From positions 1-64,000 of the forward strand of contig NZ_LLWP01000014.1 in the NCBI RefSeq assembly GCF_001412215.1: a stretch of 64,000 bases of DNA, read 5' to 3'. The notes beneath the pieces were generated by a model. The model saw nothing but the letters and a program-made list of their open reading frames with translations, made no database searches and was not told where the DNA came from. The translations under genes and the position numbers were made by a program. Shown in pieces: positions 61,760 to 64,000 of the stretch. The DNA is from Pedobacter sp. Hv1 (lineage in GTDB: Bacteria; Bacteroidota; Bacteroidia; Sphingobacteriales; Sphingobacteriaceae). Position 1 is the first letter of the stretch. Every line of letters begins with the position of its first letter.

Positions 61760-62458
61760 ATGAACAGCAAATTTTCCGATAACAACCAGGTTGGTGTAGT
61801 TTCAACATTTGATGAACTGATCAATACGGAATTTCAGGGCACAATGAATGCCATTTGCTGGCAAAGAAATCTGGTTGGAGATTTCAAAGAAATTGTGGCT
61901 AAGCTTCAGTTGAAAGAAAATGTAACAGATATTGCTGTTGAAGAGCTTTTAGCCCTGTCCTTATCAAATGAAGGGGATATGGCCAGAGAAATCATACTAA
62001 ATGATTTGAAGTTGTTGACAGATTTGGGCGCTTTGCCGGTGCTTAATTTACTCAAAAGTTACGAGCGAGATGAAGAATTAGATTTCATTTCAACCGATGT
62101 TTATTCTTATCATGTAGATCGTTCGCCTATTGCTGCTGACACTTTTTTATGTACTTATGATGGTGCCGCAAGTGATATCATACCTAATGATCAGGTAGAG
62201 CAGAAGGTGTTAATTCCTGAAATTCGGCAAAAGCTTCAGGAATTATATGATGGCCCGGAAACAGAATTTGAAGACTTTTTGAAAGAGTATTCTTTCGATC
62301 TGCATTACCATCCTAAACCCAATGCCCATCCTTTAAATTTAGGTATTGGCCATCTGTGGAAACTGGCAGTAGACCATCCTGAACAACAGGTTTTACCTTG
62401 TGTGCATCGAGCACCACTAGAAAACGATGGTGAATATAGACTGCTTTTGATTTGTTGA
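61760..62458 (+). CDS. DUF1826-like protein with an HxD...H motif
   Basis: 232 residues. The pattern VYSYHVDRSPIAADTFLCTYDGAASDI (His-118, Asp-120) and the C-terminal VLPCVHRAPLENDGEYRLLLIC (His-216, Arg-227) resemble DUF1826 proteins. HxD followed by a distant H and an R about 11 residues later also fits an Fe(II)/2-oxoglutarate-type facial triad. The N-terminal half is an all-alpha leader. No signal peptide. The substrate is unknown; the motif reading is my interpretation. A terminator follows the gene. Confidence 0.6.
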   Translation: MNSKFSDNNQVGVVSTFDELINTEFQGTMNAICWQRNLVGDFKEIVAKLQLKENVTDIAVEELLALSLSNEGDMAREIILNDLKLLTDLGALPVLNLLKSYERDEELDFISTDVYSYHVDRSPIAADTFLCTYDGAASDIIPNDQVEQKVLIPEIRQKLQELYDGPETEFEDFLKEYSFDLHYHPKPNAHPLNLGIGHLWKLAVDHPEQQVLPCVHRAPLENDGEYRLLLIC

Positions 62459-62480
62459 TGATTTAGATTGTCGATAAAGA

Positions 62481-62510
62481 AAAAGCCACTTACCTAAATA
62501 AGTGGCTTTT
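62481..62510. terminator. Bidirectional Rho-independent terminator
   Basis: AAAAGCCACTTA (62481-62492) pairs with TAAGTGGCTTTT (62499-62510) around a 6-base loop, between the convergent DUF1826-like and peptidase genes. Confidence 0.85.
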
Positions 62511-62532
62511 GTATCATTGTGATAAATCTAAC

Positions 62533-64000
62533 TTACTTGATCGCTTTCTCCAACGCATTAGCTCCGCCAACTACAGGTAAAGTAAGCGTAGTGCCATTCA
62601 AATCAATAGTGATTTCTGTTCCTGGTTTTGGCCATAGCGTAAACTCTTTATCGCTGGAAAAAATCATTAAAGCAATCTGCTTCCCAGCAGGGATAATCTG
62701 ATCATCAGGTTGAAGATTGAATTTCAGGTCGTAGAATTTACCAGGAGTTAATGGAGCGCTTTTGCTCAATGATTTGTTGTTCTGAGGGTCGGCCCATCCA
62801 CGGGTAATCACATTGTCCATCAGTTTTACCCCAGTTCCCTCGCTCCATGGCAAGGCCACCAACCACACCGAAAAATTGGCCGCAGGCTTACTACTGGCTA
62901 ATTTAACCGTTACTTGGGCAAGACCTGATAAGTGTACTGCTTCTTTTAAAACCGGACTGATATAAAGCAATCGATGGTCTGATTTTTCGGCCTTGGCCAA
63001 ATCACTTCCAGAAAATGAAACATCATCAATTAGTTTTTCTGGGGTTTGTTTTGTTGGTTGAGTAGTTAAGAGTTTACCCTGAGCCATTCCTCCGGCACCA
63101 AGGTAAAGTTTAACGTCACTGGCATCAGGGTTTGGATAATCGGCATAAGGAGTTGGATTAGAACTGGCATCTTTTTCTCTTACAATCCAAGCTTTCGGTT
63201 CTTTTTCTACACCATTTTCAATGCCAAACAAATAACGGGTAAACCATCGGTTCATCATCTTTAGGGGTGGTGGTCCACCATGCCCACCTTGGTGGTAATA
63301 GATCTGTACAGGCAATCCTTTGGCCTCAGCAGCCTTGTAAATGCGGTAGCTGTGTTCTGGCATTACGTTCCAATCGTTAAAACCATGCGACATCAGCAAG
63401 GCAGCTTTCATGGGTTTAATGGCATTTAGGTAATCTCTACCTGCCCAAAAATCATTATAGTCGCCAGTAACACGGTCCATTCCTTTGGCCATTTCTCCGT
63501 CTCTGATCGTTTTGTCTGAATAAGCTCTTTTATCTTCTGCGCCACTATGGATATAATCGTATAACACATCTACATCTTCACCCAAATATCCTCCTGGGTT
63601 TCTAATCAACCCATTAGAACGGTAGTAATGGTAATAAGAAGTGTTGGGTGCCACAGGGATAATTGCTTTTAAGCCCTCTACACCCGTAGTTGCAGCTGCA
63701 ACAGGCAGGGTGCCATTATAAGAAGTACCTGTCATGCCTACACTTCCGGTACTCCAGTACGCTTTTACTTTTTCATTGCCATCTGGTGTGGTATAGCCAT
63801 TGTCTTTTCCAGAAAGCCACTCGATTACAGCTTTAGGCGCTAAGGATTCGTTGATACCACCTACTGTTGGCGATCCTTGCGAAAGTCCAGTTCCCGGCGA
63901 TTCAGAATGGACAATGATGAAACCTCTTTTAACCCATTCTCTAATCAATGAATTGGAGATGATCGGTCTGGTGCCGGTTCTTTTTACAGTAGGGTGGATA
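62533..64000 (-). CDS. Xaa-Pro dipeptidyl-peptidase/CocE-NonD family hydrolase, 5' end cut off
   Basis: The frame is open through the right edge, so the N-terminus is missing; the visible part is about 489 residues. It contains an alpha/beta-hydrolase with catalytic Ser in GMTGTSYNGTLP and preceding HSESPGTGLSQGSPT. Then come the DYNDFWAGRDY segment and SHGFNDWNVMPEHS (Asp region), HQGGHGGPP (His region), and a C-terminal beta-sandwich typical of S15/PepX_C proteins (LYISPVLKEAVHLSGLAQVTVKLASSKPAANFSVWLVALPW). It removes Xaa-Pro dipeptides or hydrolyses related esters or amides. The exact substrate is not fixed by sequence. Confidence 0.85.
   Translation of the reverse strand, partial: IHPTVKRTGTRPIISNSLIREWVKRGFIIVHSESPGTGLSQGSPTVGGINESLAPKAVIEWLSGKDNGYTTPDGNEKVKAYWSTGSVGMTGTSYNGTLPVAAATTGVEGLKAIIPVAPNTSYYHYYRSNGLIRNPGGYLGEDVDVLYDYIHSGAEDKRAYSDKTIRDGEMAKGMDRVTGDYNDFWAGRDYLNAIKPMKAALLMSHGFNDWNVMPEHSYRIYKAAEAKGLPVQIYYHQGGHGGPPPLKMMNRWFTRYLFGIENGVEKEPKAWIVREKDASSNPTPYADYPNPDASDVKLYLGAGGMAQGKLLTTQPTKQTPEKLIDDVSFSGSDLAKAEKSDHRLLYISPVLKEAVHLSGLAQVTVKLASSKPAANFSVWLVALPWSEGTGVKLMDNVITRGWADPQNNKSLSKSAPLTPGKFYDLKFNLQPDDQIIPAGKQIALMIFSSDKEFTLWPKPGTEITIDLNGTTLTLPVVGGANALEKAIK

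Noticed and set aside
1..64000. tRNA, rRNA, insertion sequences or prophage
   Set aside because: I looked for transposase motifs, terminal repeats, tRNA cloverleaf ends and phage structural genes and found none that I could support. The M15 peptidase is endolysin-like but has no phage neighbours.

Overview
The window looks like chromosomal DNA of a Sphingobacteriaceae-type Bacteroidota, most likely Pedobacter or a close relative. The reasons are an AT-rich sequence, four SusC-like/TonB-dependent receptors (three of them paired with SusD lipoproteins), start regions without Shine-Dalgarno sequences but with TAnnTTTG -7 boxes, DUF4369-thioredoxin and DUF5689 lipoproteins, and GG-leader peptides of the Bacteroidota kind. 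The genus is inferred from gene content only. I see no tRNA, rRNA, insertion sequence, prophage or CRISPR array.

Layout. 1-1656: small-protein operon (two SRPBCC proteins, a DoxX-like membrane protein, a VOC protein). 5528-1859 (minus): 5-oxoprolinase operon pxpB-pxpC-pxpA plus an NRAMP-like transporter. 5728-6813: membrane acyltransferase. 6824-18420: an organophosphate/phosphonate-type locus made of an XRE-cupin regulator, a phosphonatase-like HAD hydrolase, a zinc alcohol dehydrogenase, an OPA-type MFS transporter, a secreted phosphodiesterase/phosphatase, SusC, SusD and a DUF5689 lipoprotein. The two promoters of this locus carry the same composite operator with identical spacing. 18533-21049 (minus): Pif1-like helicase and an unknown protein. 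21402-27333: porin, DASS dicarboxylate transporter and a complete diheme succinate dehydrogenase/fumarate reductase (C, A, B) in one run.

35182-27330 (minus) is the most unusual region. A membrane protein with a degenerate C39-peptidase domain, a VKOR domain and a thioredoxin domain is followed by five tandem genes for 74-76-residue peptides. Each peptide has a double-glycine leader and a core of up to six cysteines. Then come an M15 peptidase, a methyltransferase-like protein, an AsmA-like/GT51 transglycosylase fusion, a GT25 glycosyltransferase and a degenerate GT25-like protein. I read this as a locus for disulfide-bonded, possibly further modified, secreted peptides. No C39 ABC exporter lies in the window.

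35512-41338: AraC and LysR regulators, an S41 protease, an EamA exporter, a GNAT acetyltransferase and small proteins (DUF2200, VOC, KOW). 41664-47517: a SAM-I riboswitch in front of SusC, SusD and DUF4369-TlpA, pointing to sulfur/methionine-controlled outer-membrane uptake. 47730-50698: TonB-dependent receptor and MarR regulator, with a repeated 15-bp palindromic element. 51151-50705 (minus): rifampin ADP-ribosyltransferase (arr). 51448-58717: SusC, SusD and a Tat-exported phosphocholine-specific phospholipase C. 60374-58800 (minus): Na+/H+ antiporter. 60591-62458: small and unknown proteins, including CoiA-like and DUF1826-like proteins. 64000-62533 (minus): Xaa-Pro dipeptidyl-peptidase family hydrolase, cut by the window end.
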